This document shows positions 37,104-44,961 of a stretch of 64,000 nucleotides of DNA, piece after piece. The DNA is taken from positions 1-64,000 of the forward strand of contig NZ_SCVC01000034.1 in assembly GCF_004297405.1 (NCBI RefSeq), in the 5' to 3' direction. The position numbers and the translations under genes are program-made. The first letter of the stretch is position 1, and every line of letters starts with the position of its first letter. This DNA comes from Reyranella sp. (GTDB lineage Bacteria > Pseudomonadota > Alphaproteobacteria > Reyranellales > Reyranellaceae). Below the pieces are notes generated by a model that saw only the letters and a program-made list of their open reading frames with translations, was not told the DNA's origin and searched no databases.

Positions 37104-38627
37104 TTACTTCCACTTCGCGAAGTAGAAGCGCGGCAGCTCGTCGGGGAAGGTCTTCATTTCAAGCTGCTTGGAGAAGGCGTAGATGTTCACGTAGGTGAAC
37201 AACGGCAGCCAGTAGGCCTTGTCGGTCATCAGCTTGACCGCGGCCGAGTAGTTCTTCTTGCGCACCGCGGAGTCGGCCGTGTTGCCGCCATCGGACACCA
37301 GCTTCTGCAGCTCGGGATCGCGCGCATAGTCGTCGCCACCGCCGCCGTACATCACGGGGAAGATCGCCGACACGTCGTTGATCGAGTAGCTGCCCCAGCT
37401 GCCGTGATAGAGCGGGTTTTCGCCCTTCTGCGCCTTGGCGATCGCCGCCGCGACCTGGAGCTGGGAGATCTTGGCCCGGATACCCACCGCCTGCAGGTAA
37501 TTCTGGATGGCGGCGCTCCACGTGGTCGGCTGGACGTAGGTGACGAACTCGATGTCGAAGCCGTTGGGGAAGCCCGCCTCGGCCAGCAGCGCCTTGGCCT
37601 TCGCCGGATCGTACGGGTACTTCACCGCGGCATCGCCGTCACAGCCGAACTGGGTCGGGAAGCAGGGTGCCGGCGGCACGCGGCTGCCATTCTGCACCAG
37701 CTTCTCGGCCATCTCCTGACGGTTGATGGCGTGCCAGATCGCCTGACGCACCTTCTGGTTGGTCAGCGGATTGCCGGCGCCTGTGCGGCCCGCCGCGTCG
37801 ATCGAAAGATAGCCGATGCGCATCGACTCCTGCGGCACTGCCTGCAGGTGCGGCATGCGGTTCACGTCCTTGGCCTGGTCAGGATTGATGTTCCAGATCC
37901 AGTCGGTGCGCTGGGCGAGCAGCTCGGTCATGCTGGTGGCGAGATCGGGCACGAAGCGCACGTGTAGCTTCTTGATCGCTGGCTTGCCCTTGGGCGAACC
38001 GGCCCAATAGTCGTCGAAGCGCTCGAAGACGATTTCTTTGGCCTGCTCGTTCTTGATGATCTTGTAGGGGCCGGCGCCGACCGGCTTGGCCGCGAAGCCT
38101 TCAGGACCGACCTTCTCGCGATAGGCCTTGGGATGGATCGGCGTCACCATGGCGAGGTATTCGAGCGCGGCTGGCGTCGGCCGCTTCATGTTGATGCGCA
38201 CGGTCCAGTCGCCGGTCTTCTCGGCCTTGTCGATCCAGGCATAGTTCGACGGCGTCGCCAGCTTGTTGTCGGGATTGGCCGCCATGTTGATGGTGTAGAC
38301 CACGTCATCGGGCGAAAGCGTGCTGCCGTCGTGGAACTTCACGCCCTGGCGGATGGTGAGGTCGAGCGCGTTGTCGCCGACGAACTTCCAGTCGGTGGCG
38401 AGCGAAGGCTTGATCTCGAAGGTCGAGGGATCGCGGTGCACCAGCATGTCCCACGCCTGATGCGCCAGGATCAGGCCGGTACGCTGGCTGTTGAAGTACA
38501 TGTCGACGTTGGGCACAGCGTCGGTGAAGATGATGCGCAACGTGTCGGCGGATTTCTGCGCCGAAGCGGGCGCGGCCACTGCCAGCGAGGCAGCGGCGAT
38601 CAACAAGGTACGACGAAACGATTTCAC
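37104..38627 (-). CDS. ABC transporter substrate-binding protein, family 5 (DppA/OppA-like)
   Basis: A 507-residue periplasmic protein. The GTG start at 38627 is supported by AGGAGG, giving VKSFRRTLLIAAASLAVAAPASAQ as the signal peptide; in-frame residues further upstream are not signal-like. LRIIFTDAVPNVDMYFNSQRTG and FHDGSTLSPDDVVYTINM are SBP_bac_5 signatures. It is probably the binding partner of the importer encoded convergently at 33379-37091, though it has its own promoter. Confidence 0.93.
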   Translation of the reverse strand: MKSFRRTLLIAAASLAVAAPASAQKSADTLRIIFTDAVPNVDMYFNSQRTGLILAHQAWDMLVHRDPSTFEIKPSLATDWKFVGDNALDLTIRQGVKFHDGSTLSPDDVVYTINMAANPDNKLATPSNYAWIDKAEKTGDWTVRINMKRPTPAALEYLAMVTPIHPKAYREKVGPEGFAAKPVGAGPYKIIKNEQAKEIVFERFDDYWAGSPKGKPAIKKLHVRFVPDLATSMTELLAQRTDWIWNINPDQAKDVNRMPHLQAVPQESMRIGYLSIDAAGRTGAGNPLTNQKVRQAIWHAINRQEMAEKLVQNGSRVPPAPCFPTQFGCDGDAAVKYPYDPAKAKALLAEAGFPNGFDIEFVTYVQPTTWSAAIQNYLQAVGIRAKISQLQVAAAIAKAQKGENPLYHGSWGSYSINDVSAIFPVMYGGGGDDYARDPELQKLVSDGGNTADSAVRKKNYSAAVKLMTDKAYWLPLFTYVNIYAFSKQLEMKTFPDELPRFYFAKWK

Positions 38628-38710
38628 GGAAACCTCCTGATGGTTGGCGGAGCGTAGGCCGCCCATCGGGAATGATGCAAGCACGGTGCAAAACTGCCAG
38701 GAGGACGCAC

Positions 38711-38998
38711 ATGACCGACAAGCTCACCGGCCAGGCCCGCTCGGCGGCGCTCGCCAGCCTCTCCGGCTGGACTGAAGTCCCAGGCCGCGATGCCATCCAG
38801 AAGAGTTTCAAGTTCGCCGATTTCAACCAGGCCTGGGGGTTCATGACGCGCGTCGCACTGGCCGCCGAGAAGGCCGACCACCATCCCGAATGGTCCAATG
38901 TCTACAACCGGGTCGAGATCGTCCTCTCCACCCACGATGCCGGTGGCCTTTCGGAGAAGGACATCGCACTCGCCAAGGTGATCGATTCGGCGGCCTGA
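38711..38998 (+). CDS. phhB: 4a-hydroxytetrahydrobiopterin dehydratase (PCD/DCoH)
   Basis: A 95-residue enzyme that recycles 4a-carbinolamine pterin after aromatic amino acid hydroxylation, or supports molybdopterin metabolism. The active-site pattern ADHHPEWSNVYNRVEIVLSTHD is complete. ATG 38711 follows AGGAGG. No phenylalanine hydroxylase gene is nearby. Confidence 0.92.
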   Translation: MTDKLTGQARSAALASLSGWTEVPGRDAIQKSFKFADFNQAWGFMTRVALAAEKADHHPEWSNVYNRVEIVLSTHDAGGLSEKDIALAKVIDSAA

Positions 38999-39232
38999 AC
39001 CATCCCATCGGTGAAAGCTGACGCGACAAGCTCGCGGTTCGGTTCACGTCATCTCGTAGAGAATTGCCAAGCAAAGCCATCACATTCGTGTGTGGATGCC
39101 AGCACTGCCATCGAGAGAATGAACCTCTATTTATCCGCGTTATGCGCGCGGTCATCTTTTTGACATCTGACCACAGCATCAGCTCTGGCAATTGGCCGGC
39201 CCGCTTCCCAAATGCAGCGCCGGAGAGAGATC

Positions 39233-39622
39233 ATGATCAGTACCGTCAGCCCCCGCGCGTTCCTTGTTGGAATTCTTTTGCTCGTCGCATTGCTTGCCTC
39301 GGTGTCCGTTACATCGTTTGCGGCATCGGCGGGTCAGCCTGGTTTCTTCGGCGATGCCGCCGACAGTGACACGGCAGCCGCCGCAACGGCGACGGACGAG
39401 CCGCTGGTGAGTGGCAAGGTCGTCGCCGTCGATGCCGCGCGTAACCGAATCACCCTCGAGTACCGGCCGATCCCGCAACATTTCCTCGAAGGCGGGACGC
39501 GAATCTTCGACGTTGCCAAGACCGTAGCCCTCAAGGGCCTTAGCGCTGGTGACAAGGTCCGCTTCGACCTGGAGCGAGACGGCCGGCGCTACGTCGTCAT
39601 CCGCCTCGAGAACAGCAACTAA
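39233..39622 (+). CDS. CusF-like (copper-binding fold) exported protein lacking the Met ligands
   Basis: The 129-residue protein has a signal/anchor (FLVGILLLVALLASVSVTSFAASA) and an Ala/Asp-rich linker. Residues 59-125 match the CusF OB-fold (VSGKVVAVDAARNRITLEYRPIP, LKGLSAGDKVRFDLE). The metal site of CusF needs a Met-x-Met after the PIP motif. Here that stretch is QHFLEGGTRIFDV, with His83 but no Met, so copper binding as in CusF is doubtful. A GGAGAGA site precedes the ATG. The 234 bases before it carry no recognised gene. Confidence 0.75.
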   Translation: MISTVSPRAFLVGILLLVALLASVSVTSFAASAGQPGFFGDAADSDTAAAATATDEPLVSGKVVAVDAARNRITLEYRPIPQHFLEGGTRIFDVAKTVALKGLSAGDKVRFDLERDGRRYVVIRLENSN

Positions 39623-39671
39623 GAGCAGCAGCGGACAGCCGCCGGGGCCCGAGCCAGGCGACTGCCCTTAG

Positions 39672-40130
39672 CTACATGCCTCTGCCGCGCTCCTCGGCAC
39701 CCTGATTATGTTCGCCGCCGGGCTGGGCGATGTCGCGATAGGCATTGCCGACCCGTCGGCCATCTGCCTCGTGTGAAGCGACATCGGCCAACGACAGAAT
39801 GCCGACCAGCCGCTTGTCGCGATCGACGACCGGCAGTCGGCGGAGCTGTTGCTCGCCCATGTTCTTCGCGACGTGCGCGGTGTCCTCGTCGACGAAGCAG
39901 TACTTAACGTCCTGCGTCATGATCTCACTCACCGCCGTGTCGGGTCCCTTACCCTCGGCGATGGCACGTACCGCGATGTCGCGGTCGGTGATCATTCCCA
40001 CCAACCGATCTTCAGTACCGACCGGCAGCATGCCGGCATCGATCGCCAGCATCATGCGTGCTGCTTCCTCGATCGTGTGGTCAGGTCGCGCAACGCGAAC
40101 GTCGCGGGTCATGGCATCGCTTACTCGCAT
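39672..40130 (-). CDS. CBS-domain-pair protein
   Basis: A 152-residue cytosolic protein with two CBS motifs: VSDAMTRDVRVARPDHTIEEAARMM to about residue 60, and VSEIMTQDVKYCFVDEDT to about residue 125. Each is followed by the LVGMITDRDIA or LVGILSLADVA strand. Such pairs bind adenine nucleotides, and stand-alone ones are stress-linked. A GGAGG site nine bases before ATG 40130 fixes the start. It is divergent from the MscS gene. Confidence 0.9.
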   Translation of the reverse strand: MRVSDAMTRDVRVARPDHTIEEAARMMLAIDAGMLPVGTEDRLVGMITDRDIAVRAIAEGKGPDTAVSEIMTQDVKYCFVDEDTAHVAKNMGEQQLRRLPVVDRDKRLVGILSLADVASHEADGRRVGNAYRDIAQPGGEHNQGAEERGRGM

Positions 40131-40255
40131 GGCCAAGTTCCTCCGTTCGGTTAGGGGTTCAATCGAGGAACGCCTCGTCTTGGAGCCGGTTGCACACTGG
40201 ATTTTGGGCCGAGGGATTCTGGAACCGAGCACCTGGCGAGTCGTTGGCGCCCAAC

Positions 40256-41368
40256 ATGAAGAACACGATCGACTGGATGGAGCACGCTGTCGCGTGGGCA
40301 CCCAATTGGGTGATCGCATGCGCGTGTCTCGTCATCGCCGCCACTGTCGCCGTTACCTTGCATGGCGCAACGCTGCGCCTGCTGCGACGGCTCGTGCCTC
40401 CTTCCTGCGAATTCCTGCATTCACTGATATCGGCCACTCAGGCATTGCTGCGTGTCGGCCTCGCGGTCTTCGCCGTGGCCCTCGTGCTGCCAATAGTGCC
40501 GCTCGAACGCGAAGCCCGCGCCTTTGTAGGCCATTGGCTGGTAGTGGCTTTCATCATCCTGCTCGGCTGGAGCTGTACCGCCGCCATCACGCTCGCCTCG
40601 GACTATTATCTGCGCCGGCCCGGTATCGATTTCAGCGGCGATCCGCTCGGGCGCAAACACCTGACGCAGGTTCGCGTTTTGCGCCGCGTCGCCTCCACTG
40701 TCGTTGTGCTGGTCACGGTCGCGGCGGCATTGATGACCTTCGAGGCGGTGAAGCAGTACGGCGTCAGCTTGATTGCCTCTGCCGGCGCCGCCGGCCTCGT
40801 GGTTGGCCTGGCGGCACGGCCGCTGCTCACCAACCTTTTCGCTGGTATCCAGATCGCCATCACCCAGCCGATCCGCATCGGTGACGCCGTGATCGTCGAG
40901 AACGAATGGGGCTGGGTCGAGGAGATCACTGGCACTTACGTCGTGATCAAGATCTGGGACTGGCGGCGCATGGTGGTGCCGCTCTCCTATTTCCTCGAGC
41001 GGCCTTTCCAGAACTGGACACGACATTCTTCCGACCTCATCGGCTCGGTGATGCTATGGGTCGACTATACCGTGCCGGTAGCCCGCATCCGCACCAAGCT
41101 CGAGGAGCTGGTGAGGACGTCGAAGCTTTGGGATGGCCAGGTCGTCAACCTGCAGGTCGTCGACAGCAGCGAACGCGCGGCGCAGTTGCGCGCCCTGGTT
41201 AGCGCCCGCACGTCGCCTGAGGCATGGGATCTGCGCTGCGAGGTACGCGAAAAGCTGATCGCCTTCCTGCAGGATCAGTATCCCACCGCCCTGCCCAAGC
41301 AACGCGCCGAGGTGGTCCCGGCCGAAGCGACAAGCCTTCCGGGCCGCGAAAAAGCCGCCTCGATTTGA
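40256..41368 (+). CDS. MscS-family mechanosensitive ion channel
   Basis: A 370-residue membrane protein. Four predicted helices precede the pore-lining region QYGVSLIASAGAAGLVVGLAARPLLTNLFAGI, with the MscS beta domain RIGDAVIVENEWGWVEEITGTYV and a C-terminal alpha/beta domain. It should gate on membrane tension and release solutes in osmotic downshift. ATG 40256 gives the first recognisable helix. Only weak ribosome binding is visible. Confidence 0.88.
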   Translation: MKNTIDWMEHAVAWAPNWVIACACLVIAATVAVTLHGATLRLLRRLVPPSCEFLHSLISATQALLRVGLAVFAVALVLPIVPLEREARAFVGHWLVVAFIILLGWSCTAAITLASDYYLRRPGIDFSGDPLGRKHLTQVRVLRRVASTVVVLVTVAAALMTFEAVKQYGVSLIASAGAAGLVVGLAARPLLTNLFAGIQIAITQPIRIGDAVIVENEWGWVEEITGTYVVIKIWDWRRMVVPLSYFLERPFQNWTRHSSDLIGSVMLWVDYTVPVARIRTKLEELVRTSKLWDGQVVNLQVVDSSERAAQLRALVSARTSPEAWDLRCEVREKLIAFLQDQYPTALPKQRAEVVPAEATSLPGREKAASI

Positions 41369-41449
41369 TTGGCGGGCGGGCAACGCTGGCCCGATGCTTT
41401 GCCGCACGCCCACAGAAGGCGCAGGCAGAAGCATGGCGGAGGAAGCATC

Positions 41450-42427
41450 GTGATATCCAAACGACGGACGTTCATTCTGAACGGACTGGCCGCAGCAACC
41501 GCGTCGGCCACAGGCACGCGCGTCTGGGCGCAGTCCTTCCCCTCTAAACCGATACGCTTCATCGTGCCCTTCGCCGCAGGCGGCAATGCCGATGTCACCG
41601 CGCGTCTCGTGGGAGACGGCATGTCCCGCAAGTTCGGCCAGACGGTGATTGTCGATAACCGGCCGGGCGCCGGCGGCGTGGTCGGCCAGGAGCTTGCCCT
41701 GCAGGCGCCACCTGACGGCTATACGATGGTGATCAGCGCCTTTGGCCCGCTCTATGTCTCGCCGCTGATGGCCGGCAAGCCTTCGATGATCCCGTCTTTC
41801 GCGCCTGTCGGCATGTTGAGCACGGTGCCGATGATCGTCGTGGTCCCGGCGACCAGCCGTTTCGCCGACTGGCCTGCCCTGCTGGCCGCAGCCAAGGCCA
41901 AGCCGGGCACCATCAGCCTCGGCCATGCCGGCAATGGCACGCCCAACCATATCGACATCTTGCGACTGCAGGAGAACGAGAAGGTGAGCTTCAGCGTCGT
42001 GCCTTATCGCGGCTCGGGCGTGGGCCTGAACGACGTCCTGGCCAGCCAGATCGACGCCTATGTCGACCAGCTCACGAGTTCGCTGCCGCACATCCAGTCG
42101 GGCAAGCTGCGCGCGCTCGTCGTCATCGGCGAGAAGCGCATTCCCGAGCTGCCGAATGTTCCGACACTGGCCGAGACGGGCTGCACGCCCTTCGACGGCG
42201 GCACGACCTTGGGCATCTTCGTGCGTACCGGCACGCCGCAGCCGGTGATTGCCGCGCTGAACACCGCCATGGTCGCGGCGCTGGACGAGCCAGCGGTGAA
42301 GCAGAAGCTGGTCGAACTAGGCGCCGCCGTGCGGCCATCAACACCAGAAGCCTTCGCCGCCGCCCTCAAGATCGAGGAAGCCGGCATCGGCGATCTCGCC
42401 AAGAAGGGACTGCTCAAACCAGAGTAA
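41450..42427 (+). CDS. Bug-family (TctC-like) periplasmic solute-binding protein
   Basis: A 325-residue protein with a GTG start behind GGAGGAAG. The signal has KRRTFILNGLAAATASA, with cleavage near VWAQS. FPSKPIRFIVPFAAGGNADVTAR and GAGGVVGQELALQAPPDGYT are Bug signatures. No transporter subunit adjoins it, so it is an orphan receptor. It follows mscS by 81 bases and converges on a small hypothetical gene. Confidence 0.9.
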   Translation: MISKRRTFILNGLAAATASATGTRVWAQSFPSKPIRFIVPFAAGGNADVTARLVGDGMSRKFGQTVIVDNRPGAGGVVGQELALQAPPDGYTMVISAFGPLYVSPLMAGKPSMIPSFAPVGMLSTVPMIVVVPATSRFADWPALLAAAKAKPGTISLGHAGNGTPNHIDILRLQENEKVSFSVVPYRGSGVGLNDVLASQIDAYVDQLTSSLPHIQSGKLRALVVIGEKRIPELPNVPTLAETGCTPFDGGTTLGIFVRTGTPQPVIAALNTAMVAALDEPAVKQKLVELGAAVRPSTPEAFAAALKIEEAGIGDLAKKGLLKPE

Positions 42428-42459
42428 CAGGCAGCGACGCGGGAGCTTCGCCGCCTGTT
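42426..42459. terminator. Hairpin between convergent Bug and small hypothetical genes
   Basis: AACAGGC (42426-42432) pairs with GCCTGTT (42453-42459), with an inner GCGA/TCGC stem across one mismatch. It begins inside the Bug stop codon. There is no clear T-run; probably a bidirectional transcription barrier. Confidence 0.45.
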
Positions 42460-42483
42460 AAGAGTGCCTCGTCTCTGTTTGGA

Positions 42484-42729
42484 TTACTTCGTCCGATTGG
42501 GATTCTGGTGCCACTTCGACGTGTCGCCAGACTTTCCCTTGGCTTCGGCCGCCTTGAGTTCGGCAGCTTCCTTGGAATCCAAGGCCCGCTTGGCTTCCTG
42601 CGCCGCCTTGTCGACCTTGTCCTTCTTCAGGAACTCGGCCGTACGCTTGTTGTAGTCAGCGGTGGCGCTGTAGGAGCCCTCGCCTTCGACCTTGCTGTCG
42701 GGTTTGGAACTATGGCGATTATTGGTCAT
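42484..42729 (-). CDS. Small charged hypothetical protein
   Basis: An 81-residue hydrophilic protein. MTNNRHSSKPDSKVEGEGSY is followed by a predicted helix (YNKRTAEFLKKDKVDKAAQEAKRALDSKEAAELKAAEAKG region) and a tail ending HQNPNRTK. No family function is recognised. A GGAG site sits upstream of the ATG and the codon use is normal, supporting a real gene. It resembles small stress-associated, intrinsically disordered proteins of alphaproteobacteria; that is an impression. Confidence 0.65.
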   Translation of the reverse strand: MTNNRHSSKPDSKVEGEGSYSATADYNKRTAEFLKKDKVDKAAQEAKRALDSKEAAELKAAEAKGKSGDTSKWHQNPNRTK

Positions 42730-42806
42730 GGAAATGCTCCGTTGTCCTTCATCTGGGACAAACGCCAGCTTCCAGAGCGGGTTTCCGCAAATCGGACTTT
42801 TGGTGG

Positions 42807-43742
42807 CTAGCGCGCGAGGCCTGCGTCTTTGAAATAGCGCATGACACCGGGATGCAGTCGTCCGCTGGGCGTTACGGCGAGCGTATTCTTCGCCGTTGTG
42901 TCCGAAAGCTGACGTGACGGCTGAGCCTCCGCGGTATGCAGCGCCTTGGCCAGGCGATAGACAATCGCGTCGTCGAGGCCAGGCCGCACCAGTACGAAGC
43001 TCCAGGAGCCGACCGACGGGATTGCTGCGGTCTGACCGGGGAAGGCGTCAGCCGCCTGTGTCACGGGCTTCAGGAAGGTGTGCTTGCCCAGGATGCGCTG
43101 GATCTCGGCCGCGTCGGGCGCGATGAAGCGTGCGCCTTCTTTGCTGTTGGCCATGGTCATGAAGCCCGGCCAGCCGGCGCCGCCGCCCCACAAGGCCGCC
43201 ACTCGGCCATCGAGCACCATCGCCGGTCCATCGCCTGCTCGCTCCAGATAGATCGGCTGGAAGTCCTTCGCAGCATTGAGGCCGAGACCGTCCATCGCAT
43301 AGCGACCGAGGATCACCAGGCCTGAGCCTTGCGCGCCCCAGGCGATGGGCTTGCCCTTCAGATCGGCAATGGCGCGATAGGGTGAATCTGCCCTGACCAC
43401 GAACATGCCGGCGGTGGGATACATCGCCGTCAGCACCTTGAGATCGGCCGGCGGCCGACCGACGCCTTGCAGGGATTCGTGCACCACCTCGCCCTGCACC
43501 AGCGCGATATCGAGCGTGCCTGCTTCGAGTCTCGGCACGTTTTCCGTGCTGCCCTTGGTGTTGATGGCCTCGATCTCCAACGTGGGATCGGCGCGGCGCA
43601 CCGCCTCGACGAAAGCCGCGCCATAGACCGGGAAGCCGCCGCCCGGCGTGGCGGTGCCGAGCCGCACCTTCACGGCCTGTGCCCTGGCCGGAAATGCGGC
43701 GAGCATTGTTGCTGCCAGCACGACGCGTCGCGAGGGATGCAT
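42807..43742 (-). CDS. TAXI-family TRAP transporter solute-binding protein
   Basis: A 311-residue protein with a signal (MHPSRRVVLAATMLAAFPARAQA). VRLGTATPGGGFPVYGAAF, TKGSTENVPRLEAG and DLKGKPIAWGAQGSG are TAXI signatures. The membrane subunits of a TRAP transporter are absent. It starts seven bases after dmeF and probably ends the chrB-chrA-DUF3297-dmeF transcript, an unusual place for a binding protein. Confidence 0.88.
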   Translation of the reverse strand: MHPSRRVVLAATMLAAFPARAQAVKVRLGTATPGGGFPVYGAAFVEAVRRADPTLEIEAINTKGSTENVPRLEAGTLDIALVQGEVVHESLQGVGRPPADLKVLTAMYPTAGMFVVRADSPYRAIADLKGKPIAWGAQGSGLVILGRYAMDGLGLNAAKDFQPIYLERAGDGPAMVLDGRVAALWGGGAGWPGFMTMANSKEGARFIAPDAAEIQRILGKHTFLKPVTQAADAFPGQTAAIPSVGSWSFVLVRPGLDDAIVYRLAKALHTAEAQPSRQLSDTTAKNTLAVTPSGRLHPGVMRYFKDAGLAR

Positions 43743-43749
43743 GACCGCC

Positions 43750-44706
43750 TCAATGTTCACCGTGGCACTGATGGACCTCGACCGTGATATGCGAGAGGCC
43801 CGCGATGTCGGAGAGCCGCGCCTTGTAGGTCTCGACCGGATGAGGGTGGTCGACAACCAGCGACACGATCGCGCCATGATGACCCGGACCAAGGCGCCAG
43901 ACATGGAGGTCGGCGATGCTGTCGTGGCCGCGCTCCAGCCGCGTGCGGATCGCCTGCACCAACGCCGCATCGGGTGCAGCATCGAGCAGCACGGCACCGG
44001 CGTCGCGGATAAGTCGCCACGACCAATGGGCGATCACGATCGCACCCAGGATGCCAACGGCAGGATCGAGCCAGGTCCAGCCATAGGCCCAGGCCGCCAG
44101 CAACCCGACGATGGCCAGCACCGACGTCAGGGCGTCGGCCATCACATGCCAGAAGGCTGCGCGTATGTTGTGATCGGCATGGCCATGGTGGGCGTGATGA
44201 TGGTCGTGGTCATGATCATGGTCGTGATCATGCCCATGCGCATGACTATGATCACCGCCCAGCATCCAGGCGCTCAGCAGATTGACGATCAAGCCTGCGA
44301 CGGCGATCGCGGTCGCTTCGGGATAGTGGATGGGCACTGGCTGGAAGAATCGCAGCGCCGATTCCCAGCCGATCGCCACGGCGACGAGGGCCAGCACCAC
44401 GGCGCTGGCAAAGCCTGCGAGATCACCCAGCTTGCCCGTGCCGAAGGCGAAACGCGGATCGCGCGCATGCCGGCGGGCGTAGCGATAGGCAAAAGCGGCG
44501 ATGGCGAGCGCGCCGGCATGGGTCGACATGTGCCAGCCATCGGCGAGCAGGGCCATCGAGCCGAACAGCGTACCGCCTGCGATCTCGACCGCCATCATGG
44601 TCGCGGTCAGGCCGACGACCGCCCAGGTGCGCCGCTCGTTGCGCTCGTGCGCGGCGCCGAGAAAGACGTGCTCGTGCCGCCAGCTATCGAGCGTGTGACT
44701 GTGCAT
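43750..44706 (-). CDS. dmeF: CDF family Co/Ni efflux transporter (DmeF-like)
   Basis: A 318-residue inner-membrane cation/proton antiporter. DGWHMSTHAGALAIA in helix 2 and FWHVMADALTSV in helix 5 supply the metal site in the DmeF pattern. Between helices 4 and 5, residues 152-180 form a loop with about 14 histidines. The C-terminal cytosolic domain ends VEVHQCHGEH. DmeF exports cobalt and nickel. It lies three bases after the DUF3297 gene, within the operon led by chrB. Confidence 0.9.
   Translation of the reverse strand: MHSHTLDSWRHEHVFLGAAHERNERRTWAVVGLTATMMAVEIAGGTLFGSMALLADGWHMSTHAGALAIAAFAYRYARRHARDPRFAFGTGKLGDLAGFASAVVLALVAVAIGWESALRFFQPVPIHYPEATAIAVAGLIVNLLSAWMLGGDHSHAHGHDHDHDHDHDHHHAHHGHADHNIRAAFWHVMADALTSVLAIVGLLAAWAYGWTWLDPAVGILGAIVIAHWSWRLIRDAGAVLLDAAPDAALVQAIRTRLERGHDSIADLHVWRLGPGHHGAIVSLVVDHPHPVETYKARLSDIAGLSHITVEVHQCHGEH
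44167..44253 (-). repeat. His/Asp-rich metal-binding loop of dmeF (simple CAT/GAT repeat)
   Basis: Codons 152-180 alternate CAT/CAC with GAC/GAT, giving runs of His-Asp. The low-complexity DNA is prone to slippage, so the loop length may vary between strains. Confidence 0.8.
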
Positions 44707-44709
44707 GAC

Positions 44710-44952
44710 TCATGCTTTTTTCTCGATGTAGGGCTCGACCTTGCCCTTGAGTTTGATGGTGAGCGGGTTGCCGTGGCGGTCGAGCGTCTTGCCGACGGCG
44801 ACACGGATCCAGCCCTCGCTCACGCAATATTCTTCGACGTTGGTTTTTTCCTGCCCGTCGAACTTGATTCCGACACCGCGCTGCAACAGCGCTTCGTCGT
44901 AGTGGGGGCTCTTGGGATTGGTCGAAAGGCGATCGGGGAGTGTGTCGGTCAT
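44710..44952 (-). CDS. DUF3297 family small protein
   Basis: An 80-residue cytosolic protein containing LSTNPKSPHYDEALLQRGVGIKFDG and the region VEEYCVSEGWIRVAVGKTLDR, the DUF3297 pattern. Function is unknown. It lies nine bases after chrA and three bases before dmeF on the same strand, so it is co-transcribed with metal-resistance genes here; whether that is functional is not shown. Confidence 0.85.
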   Translation of the reverse strand: MTDTLPDRLSTNPKSPHYDEALLQRGVGIKFDGQEKTNVEEYCVSEGWIRVAVGKTLDRHGNPLTIKLKGKVEPYIEKKA

Positions 44953-44961
44953 GATGCCCTT

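Noticed and set aside
38999..39232. Possible small RNA between phhB and the CusF-like gene
   Set aside because: No convincing terminator, promoter pair or conserved structure can be seen by eye; a transcript map would be needed.
44150..44270. Short repeated units that could suggest a CRISPR-like array
   Set aside because: They are in-frame His/Asp codons of the dmeF metal loop, with no spacers.
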